Source: Rhodospirillales bacterium
GTDB taxonomy: Bacteria > Pseudomonadota > Alphaproteobacteria > Reyranellales > Reyranellaceae
DNA: 44,115 nt
Reading direction: 5' to 3'
NCBI GenBank assembly: GCA_016185145.1
Contig: JACPOB010000165.1
Coordinates: forward strand, 1-44,115
The translations under genes were made by a program, and so were the position numbers. Positions 25,757 through 34,740 of the stretch are shown in pieces; positions within the stretch are counted from its first letter, which is position 1; each line of letters opens with the position of its first letter. The notes beneath the pieces were generated by a model, which saw nothing but the letters and a program-made list of their open reading frames with translations, was not told the DNA's origin and did not search any database.

Positions 25757-28693
25757 ATGGCCTATCAAGTCATCGACAATTCGAGCTATCTCGATTTTAC
25801 CGGCTACAGGATCACTGACCAAAGCACTGTTCAGGCGGCGTACAATCTAAATCCTGCCTATATTTTCGGCGGCACGGGTCCGTCGGTTCTGGGGAGCACC
25901 TCGCTCAATGCTGCGTTGATCCTCGAGCGCAACGAGGATCCGACGGCACTGCTCGCGGCCGATTGGGGCACTCGCCAGAAGACGCTCGCGGCGCTCAACG
26001 ATGGCGATGCGCTATGGACGACCTACGGCGCCAATCAGGCGTTGTTCGATACCGTGACGAGCGCGCTGACCTCGGCGCCCTACAACCTCACGCTGCTGAC
26101 CGACGGCAACGCGGCGACGCACGGCAACTACGTCACCTCTGCCGAGTCGCGCACCATCTGGCTCGAGATCAACACCGGCACCGACTTCGCCGACCTTTTC
26201 CAGACGCCGCTGTTCTACTACGACGAACCCGGCCGCAACGGCGAGGAGTTCTATTTCTGGAACGGCGATCTCGCCTTGCCTGAGGAATGGCTGGTCGACG
26301 GCATCTGGTTCGACACCAGCAACTCGCCGCCCGGCTCCAACCTCGCGCCGCCCGGTGCATCGGCGACGCTGCTGCCGGGCGCACAGAGCGTCGGCAATAC
26401 CTCGACCCAGGGCCAGCTCCTGTCGCCGCAGGACATCGCCGCCCTCTACAACTTCCCGCTGGCCGACCTCAACGTCGCGACCGGCGCCATCGGGCTGATC
26501 GAACCTGGCATCGGCAATGCCTTGCGCCCCGGCACTACCGAGACGTTCCAGGAATTGCTGGCACAATATCTTGCCGAACTCGGCCAGACCGGAACCGGCA
26601 CGGTCTACGTCCAGGGCGAGGACGGCCAGTCGTGGGCCGACAGCGACGGCGGCGGCGGAGAACGCTCGCTCGATGTCGGCGTGGTCGCCTCCGCCAACCC
26701 CAACAGCAACATCGTGCTCTACAACGGCTCGGGCTACCGCGGAAACGCCGATGCCTCGGTCTTCAGCGCGATCCAGAGCTCGATCTGGGCGTCGCCGATC
26801 CCGACCTCCGTCATCTCCAATTCCTGGGGCGACGCGCAAAGCATGACGCCGGGCTCGGTGTTCTATGAGGCCTATTGGGGGCTCTTCGTCGACGCCGCGT
26901 TGAGCAACATCACCATGCTGACGGCGCTGGGTGACGGCGGGTCGGGCAACGAGACGGCCAACGGCCTCACCAATGTCGAGTACAACGTCACCAGTCCCTA
27001 CGGCATCCTGGTGGGTGGTACGTCGCTGTCCACCATCGTCGCCGCCGTCAATGATCCGAGCATCGATTCGCTGCTGGTCACCCCGGCGCTCGGCGGAAAC
27101 CTTTCCCTGATCTGGCAGCTCGTCGCCGGCGGCCTCACCAGCCTGCCCTCGGATGCTTCGGATCTGCAGTACTTCGTCGAGTCGGTGTGGAACCAGTACC
27201 TGCTCAGCGGCAACCGCATCACAACCTCGAGCCGCATCTTCGAAGGCGGCTACTACATCAACACCACGGGATCGGGCGGCGTCGATCCCACTCAGCCTGT
27301 GCCGTCCTATCAGGTCGACTACGGGCTGAATCCCGTGACCTCCGACCCGTTGGCCCAAGTCGGCCGCGGTGCGCCCGACGTTGCCGCGAATGCCGGCGGC
27401 AACCTCGAGTATCTCGTGCCCAATGCCGACATGACCGGTCTGGGGCCCGACGGCGGCACCAGCGCGGCATCGCCCTTCTGGGCCTCGTTGATGCTGCAGA
27501 TCAACACGATCTTCGTCGATCAGGGGCTGCCCGAACTCGGCTATGCCAACGATCTGCTCTATATCGCCTCGGCGATCGCTCCGCCGTCCTTCAACGACGT
27601 GCAGTACGGCAACAATACCTCGTCGTTCTTCACCACCGGAGCCTATCGCACGCTCAATGAGGCGGGCACCGAGTATGTGGCGGTGACGCCGACAGGGTAC
27701 GGCTACCAGGCCGGCCCGGGCTACGACCTCACGACCGGCCTGGGATCGCCCAACGGCGTGTTGCTGGCGCGCTCGATGACGGCGATCGCCCATGCCGAGA
27801 TGTACGGCACCAGTCCCGACATGCTCGACGCAGACGGGCTGGGTGGCTGGACGAGCGGTGCCGACCAGACATTGCTTTTTCAGACGATGTCAGGCGGCGC
27901 CGCGACGGTTGGCGTCGATCTCGGCGGCGACGCGATGGGCTTCGCCAGCATGGCGTCCGCCACCTACGCCTGGACCAACCGCTTCGCTCAGCAATCGATG
28001 CAGGCCGATTTCGATCCGGCGCTGGTGCGGCTCTACGACATGCAGGGCCATGGCTGGGTCGGCCAGTCGTCGGTGTCGGCGGGCGAGAGCCTGTCCGTGT
28101 CGATCAATGCCGGTACGACCGACGCGGTTCAGGGCATGCTCAGCAGCCCGTTCGGCTTCGCCGACTTCGTCTCGGACGCAGGTGCGGTGCGGGTGGCGCG
28201 GCCGGTCGCGGTGGCCGAGACGGCGGGCGGCCTCGACGACCAGACGGCGATCGTGCGCTTGCGACAGAACGGGCAGGACAGCGTGTCGGTGAGCTTCTAC
28301 CGCGTCGATGATCTCGGCGGCACGATCGACGGCCATCGGCCCGGCGACGCGGGCTATGCGGCAGCGACGGCCGGACGCGGCTATCAGCTCGCGAGCGGCG
28401 GCACGTCGATCAGCGGGCCCGGTTACGGCGATTTTGCCCAGACGGCACTGCTCGACGTCGATGCCGGTGACATGATCGCCATGACGCTCACCAACAAAAG
28501 CAGTGGCAACACCTACTGGGCGTTCGCCCAAGCCAACGAATCGGTCGGCGGGGAGCAGGTCAGCCACCTATGGAACTACGGCCTGAACACCTGGGGCTGG
28601 GAGGACCTGTACGGCGGCGGTGATCGCGACTTCAACGATCTCGTAGTTCAGTTGGACTTCACGAGCAATTACGGCAGCGGCTGGCTGGCCTAG
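25757..28693 (+). CDS. Sedolisin-type serine-carboxyl protease (S53) with C-terminal DUF4114-like module
   Basis: The 978-residue protein has a long N-terminal part (1-240), probably the prodomain. The S53 catalytic domain follows: E302 and D306 in GERSLDVGV, the oxyanion aspartate D393 in ALGDGGSG, and nucleophile S569 in GGTSAASPFWA. A GYDLTTGLGSPNG segment near 655 is the calcium-site region. The last 90 residues (WNYGLNTWGWEDLYGGGDRD, then FNDLVVQLDF) look like DUF4114, often found at the C-terminus of large secreted proteins. There is no Sec or Tat signal peptide. I infer export by type I secretion, given the exporter genes 3.5 kb away. GGGGGG just upstream of the ATG at 25757 is a fair ribosome site. 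Acidic-pH proteolysis is the known activity of the family. Confidence 0.85.
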   Translation: MAYQVIDNSSYLDFTGYRITDQSTVQAAYNLNPAYIFGGTGPSVLGSTSLNAALILERNEDPTALLAADWGTRQKTLAALNDGDALWTTYGANQALFDTVTSALTSAPYNLTLLTDGNAATHGNYVTSAESRTIWLEINTGTDFADLFQTPLFYYDEPGRNGEEFYFWNGDLALPEEWLVDGIWFDTSNSPPGSNLAPPGASATLLPGAQSVGNTSTQGQLLSPQDIAALYNFPLADLNVATGAIGLIEPGIGNALRPGTTETFQELLAQYLAELGQTGTGTVYVQGEDGQSWADSDGGGGERSLDVGVVASANPNSNIVLYNGSGYRGNADASVFSAIQSSIWASPIPTSVISNSWGDAQSMTPGSVFYEAYWGLFVDAALSNITMLTALGDGGSGNETANGLTNVEYNVTSPYGILVGGTSLSTIVAAVNDPSIDSLLVTPALGGNLSLIWQLVAGGLTSLPSDASDLQYFVESVWNQYLLSGNRITTSSRIFEGGYYINTTGSGGVDPTQPVPSYQVDYGLNPVTSDPLAQVGRGAPDVAANAGGNLEYLVPNADMTGLGPDGGTSAASPFWASLMLQINTIFVDQGLPELGYANDLLYIASAIAPPSFNDVQYGNNTSSFFTTGAYRTLNEAGTEYVAVTPTGYGYQAGPGYDLTTGLGSPNGVLLARSMTAIAHAEMYGTSPDMLDADGLGGWTSGADQTLLFQTMSGGAATVGVDLGGDAMGFASMASATYAWTNRFAQQSMQADFDPALVRLYDMQGHGWVGQSSVSAGESLSVSINAGTTDAVQGMLSSPFGFADFVSDAGAVRVARPVAVAETAGGLDDQTAIVRLRQNGQDSVSVSFYRVDDLGGTIDGHRPGDAGYAAATAGRGYQLASGGTSISGPGYGDFAQTALLDVDAGDMIAMTLTNKSSGNTYWAFAQANESVGGEQVSHLWNYGLNTWGWEDLYGGGDRDFNDLVVQLDFTSNYGSGWLA

Positions 28694-28714
28694 AAAAGAC
28701 CACTAGGCAGCCAT

Positions 28715-28770
28715 CCCCTTTCCGTCGCAAACTGCGGGTCAGGCGAAAAATCGCCACGGACGGCAAGGGG
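28715..28770. other. Structured inverted repeat after the sedolisin gene
   Basis: CCCCTTTCCGTC (28715-28726) pairs with GACGGCAAGGGG (28759-28770) with one mismatch, and a smaller perfect hairpin GCGA-AAAA-TCGC sits inside it (28743-28754). It lies in the 140 bp gap between the sedolisin stop and the LivH start. It could end the protease transcript or mark the 5' leader of the liv genes. There is no U-run, so an ordinary intrinsic terminator is not established. Confidence 0.35.
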
Positions 28771-28833
28771 GGAAATCGATGCCAGCGCAGGCCTGCGGAA
28801 CCGTCGTCACGCCCGCGGACTGATCCGTCGGTC

Positions 28834-29709
28834 ATGGACGGCTCGGCCAATCTGCTGATCAACGCCATCGTCTCCGGGCTGCTGCTCGGCGGCTTCTATG
28901 CCGCGGTGTCGGTCGGGATCGCCATCTCCTTCGGCCTGCTCGACATCGTCAACATCGCCCATCCGGCCTTCATCCTGCTCGGCTCGTATGCCGCCTTCAT
29001 CGGCAACACGGTGTTCGGTGTCGATCCGATCCTGAGCGCGGTGATTGCGCTGCCGGTCTTCTACCTGCTGGGCATGCTCGCCTATCAGGTCTACTACGTC
29101 GCCTTCGAGCGTCGCGACGACCAGTCGCTGCGCGGCCTGTCTTTCTTCTTCGGCCTGCTGTTCATCACCGAAGTGGGGCTGGTCCTCACCTTCGGCGTCG
29201 ACTACCGCACCGTCCAGGCGCCCTATATCGGCCCCAGCATCAATCTCGGCCTGTTCGACCTGCCGCTCAGGCTGCTCGTGCCCTTCCTGGTGGCGCTGGT
29301 CATGGTGGTTGGCCTCCAGCTCTTCCTGTCGCGCACCTTCGTCGGCCGCGCCGTGCAGGCGGTGGCCCAGGACCAGGGCGCGCTGCGGCTGATGGCGGCC
29401 GACCCGGTCAAGATCAAGCGCATCGCCTTCGGCCTGTCGATCGCCACGGCGGCGCTGGGCGGCGCCTGCCTGATCATCATCCAGCCGGTCGAGCCCTCGA
29501 TCGGCCGCGAATACATCGGCCGCGTCTTCGCCATCGTCGTGCTGGGCGGCCTGGGCAGCTTTCCCGGCATGGTCATCGCCGCCTTTACCCTCGGCATTGC
29601 CGAGAGCCTCACGGCCACCTTCTTCGGCCCGTCATGGGCGCCGGCGGTGGCCTTCGGCATCCTGCTGATCACGCTCGCGGTACGGCCCAGTGGCATCCTT
29701 GGTCGATAA
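28834..29709 (+). CDS. livH: Branched-chain amino acid-type ABC permease, LivH-like
   Basis: The 291-residue membrane protein starts with the NLLINAIVSGLLLGGFYAAV helix that opens most LivH proteins. It contains the LivH signature region AVAQDQGALRLMAADPVKIK and the late GREYIGRVFAIVVLGGLGSF segment. It forms half of the inner-membrane channel of a high-affinity amino acid/amide importer. The liv block runs H-M-G-F on the plus strand, with the binding protein gene convergent at the end. The stop overlaps the LivM start by 20 nt. The substrate is not determined by sequence; such systems also import amides, urea or aromatic acids. Confidence 0.93.
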   Translation: MDGSANLLINAIVSGLLLGGFYAAVSVGIAISFGLLDIVNIAHPAFILLGSYAAFIGNTVFGVDPILSAVIALPVFYLLGMLAYQVYYVAFERRDDQSLRGLSFFFGLLFITEVGLVLTFGVDYRTVQAPYIGPSINLGLFDLPLRLLVPFLVALVMVVGLQLFLSRTFVGRAVQAVAQDQGALRLMAADPVKIKRIAFGLSIATAALGGACLIIIQPVEPSIGREYIGRVFAIVVLGGLGSFPGMVIAAFTLGIAESLTATFFGPSWAPAVAFGILLITLAVRPSGILGR

Positions 29710-30688
29710 AGAAGCCGACAAGGTCGCCGCCGATACGCACGCCGTCGGCATGCGCGGCCTGCCGTTCGCGCTGATTCTGATCGGCCTGGCGATCGCGATA
29801 TTCGCGGTCTTCCGCTGGGTCGGCAGCTCCTACGCCTTCTTCATGGCCTACGTCGTGGTCCAGTACATCGTCCTCGGCACCGCCTGGAACATCCTGGGCG
29901 GCTATACCGGCTACGTGAATTTCGGCGTCACCGCCTTCTTCGCCATCGGCGCCTATTCGACGGTGGTGTGGCACAAGCTGGTGCCGGCCATGCCGCTGCC
30001 GGTGATGATCCTGATCGGCGGCGCCCTGGCGGGCCTGGTCGGATTGGGCACGGGCTATCTCACGCTGCGGCTGCGCGGCGTCTTCTTCTCGATCGCCACG
30101 CTCGCCCTCGCGGTCGTGGTGCAGACCCTGATCACCAACTGGGACTTCGTCGGCGGCGCGCGCGGCGCCTATGTGCTGCGGCCGCGCGTGGCGCCGCTGA
30201 TCGGCGGCGAGTACGTACAGTACCTGTTCCTGCTGATGCTGATCATGGGCGTCATCGTGCTGGTGACGGCGCGCGCCATCGAGCGCTCGGCACTGGGCTA
30301 TGGCTTCGCCGCCATCCGCGACGACGAGGGCGCGGCCGAGGCCTCGGGCGTGCCGACGCTGCGGCTGAAGCTGATCGCCACCGGCCTGTCGGGCGGCTTC
30401 ATGGGCATGGCGGGCGCGCCGCTGCCTTATTACGTGACCTACCTCGATCCGGCGTCGGGCTTCAGCTTGAACTATGCCGTGAACGCGATCGCCATGCCGC
30501 TGATCGGCGGCACCTCGAGCTGGCTGGGGCCGGTGATCGGTGCGGTGCTGGTCGGCGGCCTGCAGGAGTACCTGCGCGTCACCATCTCCTCGGCGGTCAA
30601 CGTGCTGGTCGCCGGCGTGCTGATGGTGACCTTCGTGGTGCTCGCGCCGCAGGGCATCGTCGGCCTGTTCCAGAGAAAGCGGAAATGA
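29690..30688 (+). CDS. livM: Branched-chain amino acid-type ABC permease, LivM-like
   Basis: The 332-residue permease has the LivM hallmarks: NILGGYTGYVNFGVTAFFAI in the early core, the FAAIRDDEGAAEASGVPTLR cytoplasmic loop that meets the ATPase, and GGTSSWLGPVIGAV in the late helices. It pairs with LivH. The start is a GTG at 29690 overlapping livH by 20 nt; an ATG at 29750 is an alternative nearer the first helix. The stop overlaps the livG start by 4 nt, consistent with one operon. Confidence 0.92.
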   Translation: MASLVDKEADKVAADTHAVGMRGLPFALILIGLAIAIFAVFRWVGSSYAFFMAYVVVQYIVLGTAWNILGGYTGYVNFGVTAFFAIGAYSTVVWHKLVPAMPLPVMILIGGALAGLVGLGTGYLTLRLRGVFFSIATLALAVVVQTLITNWDFVGGARGAYVLRPRVAPLIGGEYVQYLFLLMLIMGVIVLVTARAIERSALGYGFAAIRDDEGAAEASGVPTLRLKLIATGLSGGFMGMAGAPLPYYVTYLDPASGFSLNYAVNAIAMPLIGGTSSWLGPVIGAVLVGGLQEYLRVTISSAVNVLVAGVLMVTFVVLAPQGIVGLFQRKRK

Positions 30689-31408
30689 CCGCGCTGCTGG
30701 CCATCGCGGGGCTGGGCAAGCGCTTTGGCGGCTTCGTGGCGCTGGACGGCATCGACCTCGAGGTGCAGCCGGGCGAGCGGCTGGGCCTGATCGGGCCCAA
30801 TGGGTCGGGCAAGTCGACCCTGGTCAACTGCATCTGCGGCACGCTGCGCAACGAGCAGGGCAGCGTGCGGTTCGGCGACGAAGTCGTCGACGGCCTCTCG
30901 GCGCACGAGCGCACGCGGCGCGGCCTGGCACGCAGCTTCCAGCTGCCGCGTCCCTTCGCCGGGCTGACGCTGGCCGAGAACGTGCGCATCCCGATCCTCT
31001 ATGCCGTGAATGCGCGCAGCGACGGCCATCTCCATGGTGCGGCGATCGACGAGCGCTGCCTCGAGCTCCTGGGCATGGTCGGGCTGGCCGGCAAGGCGCG
31101 CCAGAGACCGCGTGACCTCACGCAGATCGAGATGCGCAAGCTCGAACTGGCGCGCGCCATGGCGGCCCAGCCCAAACTCCTGATCGCCGACGAGGCGATG
31201 GCGGGACTGAGCCACGCCGAGGTCGACGAGATCATCGCGCTCCTGATCCGGCTGAACGAGCACGGCGTCACCGTGATCATGATCGAGCACATCATGCGGG
31301 CGGTGATGGAGTTCTCCCAGCGGCTTGCCGTGCTGGTGGCGGGGAAGAAGATCGCCGACGGCAAACCCAGGGACGTCGTGCGCGATCCCGAGGTCGTGAA
31401 GGCCTACC

Positions 31409-31419
<11 letters not shown>
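30685..31419 (+). CDS. livG: ABC transporter ATPase, LivG-like
   Basis: The 244-residue ATPase has Walker A GPNGSGKST at 37-45, a Q-loop RSFQLPRPF, Walker B LLIADEAMAG and the switch His in IMIEHIMRAV. The usual LSGGQ signature is replaced by DLTQIEMRKLELARA, a pattern found in a LivG subgroup where the C-loop departs from consensus. The stop overlaps the LivF start by 11 nt. It works with LivF as a heterodimer driving the LivHM channel. Confidence 0.9.
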
Positions 31420-32140
<721 letters not shown>

Positions 32141-32146
32141 TCAGAT

Positions 32147-32215
32147 TCTTCCGGACCGCGTGCATCCTGCGCGCTCATGAGTCATGAGCGAGCCGGAGGC
32201 TCGCGGTCCGGAAGA
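32147..32215. repeat. Palindromic repeat family A, full copy (possible bidirectional terminator)
   Basis: The outer arms TCTTCCGGACCGCG (32147-32160) and its exact reverse complement (32202-32215) enclose a second perfect palindrome, CGCTCATGA-G-TCATGAGCG (32172-32190). The element nearly fills the 85 bp gap between convergent livF and livK, so its hairpin could stop transcription from both sides. Related sequence occurs at 5270-5290 (half) and 44076-44115 (left part). This is a REP-like interspersed family. Confidence 0.75.
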
Positions 32216-32225
32216 GGATGAACGC

Positions 32226-33278
32226 TCACTTCTTCGGATTGTACGGATAGACGATGTCGCCGGTCTTGTACTTGGTCGGCCACAGGATCACTTCGGTCTT
32301 CGGGTTCGTGAACTGCTCCACGCCGTTGCCTTGCACGCCCTGGAACTGGACGGCCATGACCTGCGCGGTCTCCCACTCGCCTCCGGCGTTGAACTTGAAG
32401 TCGCCGACGATGGTCTTGAAGGTCGCCTTGCGCATGAAGTCGGCGAGCTTGGCGTCGTCGGTGGAGCCGGCTCCGGTCACCGCCTGGTCGACGACCTGCA
32501 TCAGGGCGTAGCCGAACGGCGGCAGGTAGTAGCCCAGGAGGTCGACGCCGGCCTCGGCCGACTTGGTCTGGTACTTCTTCACGAATTCGCGGCCGGCGTC
32601 GGTGGCGAAGCCCGCCCACGGCAGCCAGAAGTCGTAGACCACGATGTCGTTCAGGAGCGGCCCGAGCTGCGTCTTGATGGCCGTCGCCTGCAGGCCGACC
32701 ATGCCGCCGCCGTAGATCTTGGGCTTGAATTCGGCGTCGGCGCCGATCATGGCGAGCGTCGCCGGCTTGGGATTCTGTGCCATCGCCACTTCGAAGAAGC
32801 CCTCGGCGAAGGCCTCCTTGGGCTTGGGCCCGCCGGCCGGTTGGATCGAGAAGTAGCGGTTGTACTTGAACTCGGAGTTCACATCGAGACCGAACAGGGC
32901 GAAGAAGGTGCGATCCTTCTGCATCACCACCGGCATCGCCGGCGCGATCATGTTGGTGGCGTAGCCGCTCACCACGATGTCGACCTTGTCGACGTCCATC
33001 AGCTTCGTATAGAGGCCGGGCACCGTCGAGGGATTGGACTGGTCGTCGTAATAGACGAGCTTCACCGGCCGGCCGAGGATGCCGCCCTTGGCGTTGATCT
33101 CTTCCGTCGCGATCTGCATGGCGAGCAGCGCCGCCTTGCCGTTGGGCGCGAGGCCGCCGGTCAGCGCCATGCCGAAACCGACGGTGATCGGCTTGGCCTG
33201 CGCGTTGGCCGCCCCGGCAAATCCGGTGGCCGCGCCCGCGACGGCGAGCTGGTTGAAGGTACGACGCTTGATGCGCAT
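32226..33278 (-). CDS. livK: Periplasmic solute-binding protein, LivK-like, with Tat-type signal
   Basis: The 350-residue protein starts MRIKRRTFNQLAVAGAA, a twin-arginine-like signal (RRTFN) with a short hydrophobic stretch and cleavage near ANA-QAK. The mature part is a type I periplasmic-binding protein of the LivK family (ITVGFGMALTGGLAPNGKAA, then GGILGRPVKLVYYDDQSNPS). The ligand is unknown. GGGAGGACG precedes the ATG, a good ribosome site. It is convergent with livF, separated by a palindromic repeat, so it is probably transcribed on its own from the 212 bp gap above it. It is the only binding protein next to the LivHMGF channel. Confidence 0.92.
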   Translation of the reverse strand: MRIKRRTFNQLAVAGAATGFAGAANAQAKPITVGFGMALTGGLAPNGKAALLAMQIATEEINAKGGILGRPVKLVYYDDQSNPSTVPGLYTKLMDVDKVDIVVSGYATNMIAPAMPVVMQKDRTFFALFGLDVNSEFKYNRYFSIQPAGGPKPKEAFAEGFFEVAMAQNPKPATLAMIGADAEFKPKIYGGGMVGLQATAIKTQLGPLLNDIVVYDFWLPWAGFATDAGREFVKKYQTKSAEAGVDLLGYYLPPFGYALMQVVDQAVTGAGSTDDAKLADFMRKATFKTIVGDFKFNAGGEWETAQVMAVQFQGVQGNGVEQFTNPKTEVILWPTKYKTGDIVYPYNPKK

Positions 33279-33342
33279 TGGAACGTCCTCCCAGACGTGT
33301 GTTGTTGCATCGATCCTAGCGTGGGCGATACGCGATAGCCAT

Positions 33343-33479
33343 CCCTCCCCAGCGAAGCTGGGGAGGTGTCGCCGTCATACGGCGACGGAGGGGTCATGGG
33401 CCTGAGTGTTGATGCTCATGACCCCTCCGTCAGCGTATGACGCTGACACCTCCCCTTCGCGGACTCCGCGAAAGGGAGG
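33343..33479. repeat. Palindromic repeat family B (nested hairpins)
   Basis: Two inverted arms face each other across an 18 bp centre. The left arm ends CGGAGGGGTCATG (to 33398) and the right begins CATGACCCCTCCG (from 33417). Each arm folds on itself: in the left arm CCTCCCC pairs with GGGGAGG and GTCGCCGT with ACGGCGAC; the right arm shows AGCGT/ACGCT and TTCGCGG/CCGCGAA pairs. Repeats of this build are common between genes of several alphaproteobacteria. It lies between the livK start and the stop of a flavin oxygenase gene and may insulate the two. Confidence 0.8.
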
Positions 33480-33490
33480 AACGCTTTGGC

Positions 33491-34726
33491 CTAAAGCAGC
33501 GGCGCCGGTCCCGGCGATCCCAGCGCATGCTGACCGAAGATCGCGCCCTGGATCTCGGGCGAGAACATGACATGGGCGTTGCAGGCATGGGCGTCGCGGA
33601 ACAGCCGCTGCATGGGCCCGGTCGTGTAGAGGCCGCCCGAACCGGCTACCGTCATCAGGATGTCGACGGCCTCCAGGCAGGCGCGGGTGGCGAAGAAGGC
33701 GTCGCGGCGATAGCGCACCTTGTCCTCGTGCTTCGGTTCGGCGCCCGAGCGGGCGACGGCCATGGCGTGCTCGCAGGCGCGCTTCATGATCACTTCCGCG
33801 TTGTCGATGCGCGCGCTCGCCTCGGCGACCTTGATCTGCACCGTCGGATTGACGTTCACCGGCACGCCGGTGTTGGTGGCGTTGCGCTTGCGGGCAGCTC
33901 CCACGACCAGGTCGTAGGCGCCCTGCGCGCAGCCCAGCATGACGCCCGACAGCACGTACGGTCCGAGCGCCAGCAAGGGCAGGCGGAAGAGCGGCGTGTC
34001 GTTGACCGATGAGCCCGGATGGGGCTTGCCGTTGAACGCCCAGGCCGAGAGCGTGCGCCGCTCGGGCACGAACAGCTCCTTGACCGCGACGTCCTTCGAT
34101 CCCGTGCCGCAGAGACCCACGGCATGCCAGGTGTCGATGATCTCGTATTCCGAGCGATGGGCGAGGGCGAAGCGCTGGTCGATGATGGCGCCGCTGTCGT
34201 CGCGCACCATGAAGCCCAGCATGTTCCAGTCGGAATTGTCGACGCCCGACGACAAGGGCCAACGCCCCGTCACCTCCCAGCCGCCGTCGACCTTGCGGCC
34301 GCGGCCGCCGGCGAAGGCGAGCGACGTGGCGATCAGCACGTCGAGCGAGGTGTCCCACAATTCGTCCTGCGTCTCGGGCGGGAAATAGCCCAGCATCCAG
34401 TGATGGCTGCCGAGATTGCCGACGTTCCACGCCGTCGACGGGCAGACGCGCGCCAGCGCGGCGCAGACATCGACGAAGATGCCGACATCGAGCTCGGCGC
34501 CGCCGACACGCTTGGGCTGCGCGAAGCGGAACAGGCCGGCATCGTGCAGGTCGCGCTCGGTGTCGTCGGGCAGGCGGCGCAGCTTCTCGCAGGCCTCGGC
34601 ACGGGCCGCGAGCCTGGGAGCGAGCGCGTGCGCGCGGCTCACCATCTCCTCGTAGCTCACATCGGCGAAGGAGACGCGCTCCTTGGGCAGGACGGGCGAG
34701 GGTGTCCAGGCGAACTTCTTGCTCAT
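33491..34726 (-). CDS. Acyl-CoA-dehydrogenase-fold flavin monooxygenase (HsaA/DszC-like oxygenase)
   Basis: The 411-residue protein has the fold of acyl-CoA dehydrogenases but resembles the group D flavin-dependent monooxygenases (HpaH/HsaA/DszC). Shared features are the CPSTAWNVGNLGSHHWMLGY stretch in the N-terminal half, GLCGTGSKDVAVKELFVPE in the beta domain and RLFRDAHACNAHVMFSPE near the C-terminus. Such oxygenases need reduced flavin from a separate reductase; none is encoded nearby. The gene follows a luciferase-like monooxygenase gene on the same strand, 14 bp downstream, so the two probably act on one compound. The ATG at 34726 is preferred; a GTG at 34744 is possible and would overlap the upstream stop. 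Confidence 0.8.
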   Translation of the reverse strand: MSKKFAWTPSPVLPKERVSFADVSYEEMVSRAHALAPRLAARAEACEKLRRLPDDTERDLHDAGLFRFAQPKRVGGAELDVGIFVDVCAALARVCPSTAWNVGNLGSHHWMLGYFPPETQDELWDTSLDVLIATSLAFAGGRGRKVDGGWEVTGRWPLSSGVDNSDWNMLGFMVRDDSGAIIDQRFALAHRSEYEIIDTWHAVGLCGTGSKDVAVKELFVPERRTLSAWAFNGKPHPGSSVNDTPLFRLPLLALGPYVLSGVMLGCAQGAYDLVVGAARKRNATNTGVPVNVNPTVQIKVAEASARIDNAEVIMKRACEHAMAVARSGAEPKHEDKVRYRRDAFFATRACLEAVDILMTVAGSGGLYTTGPMQRLFRDAHACNAHVMFSPEIQGAIFGQHALGSPGPAPLL

Positions 34727-34740
34727 GGTCACGCTCTTCT

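Noticed and set aside
26012..27793. A 593-codon minus-strand frame opposite the sedolisin gene
   Set aside because: A shadow of the sedolisin frame with a biased composition and no motif.
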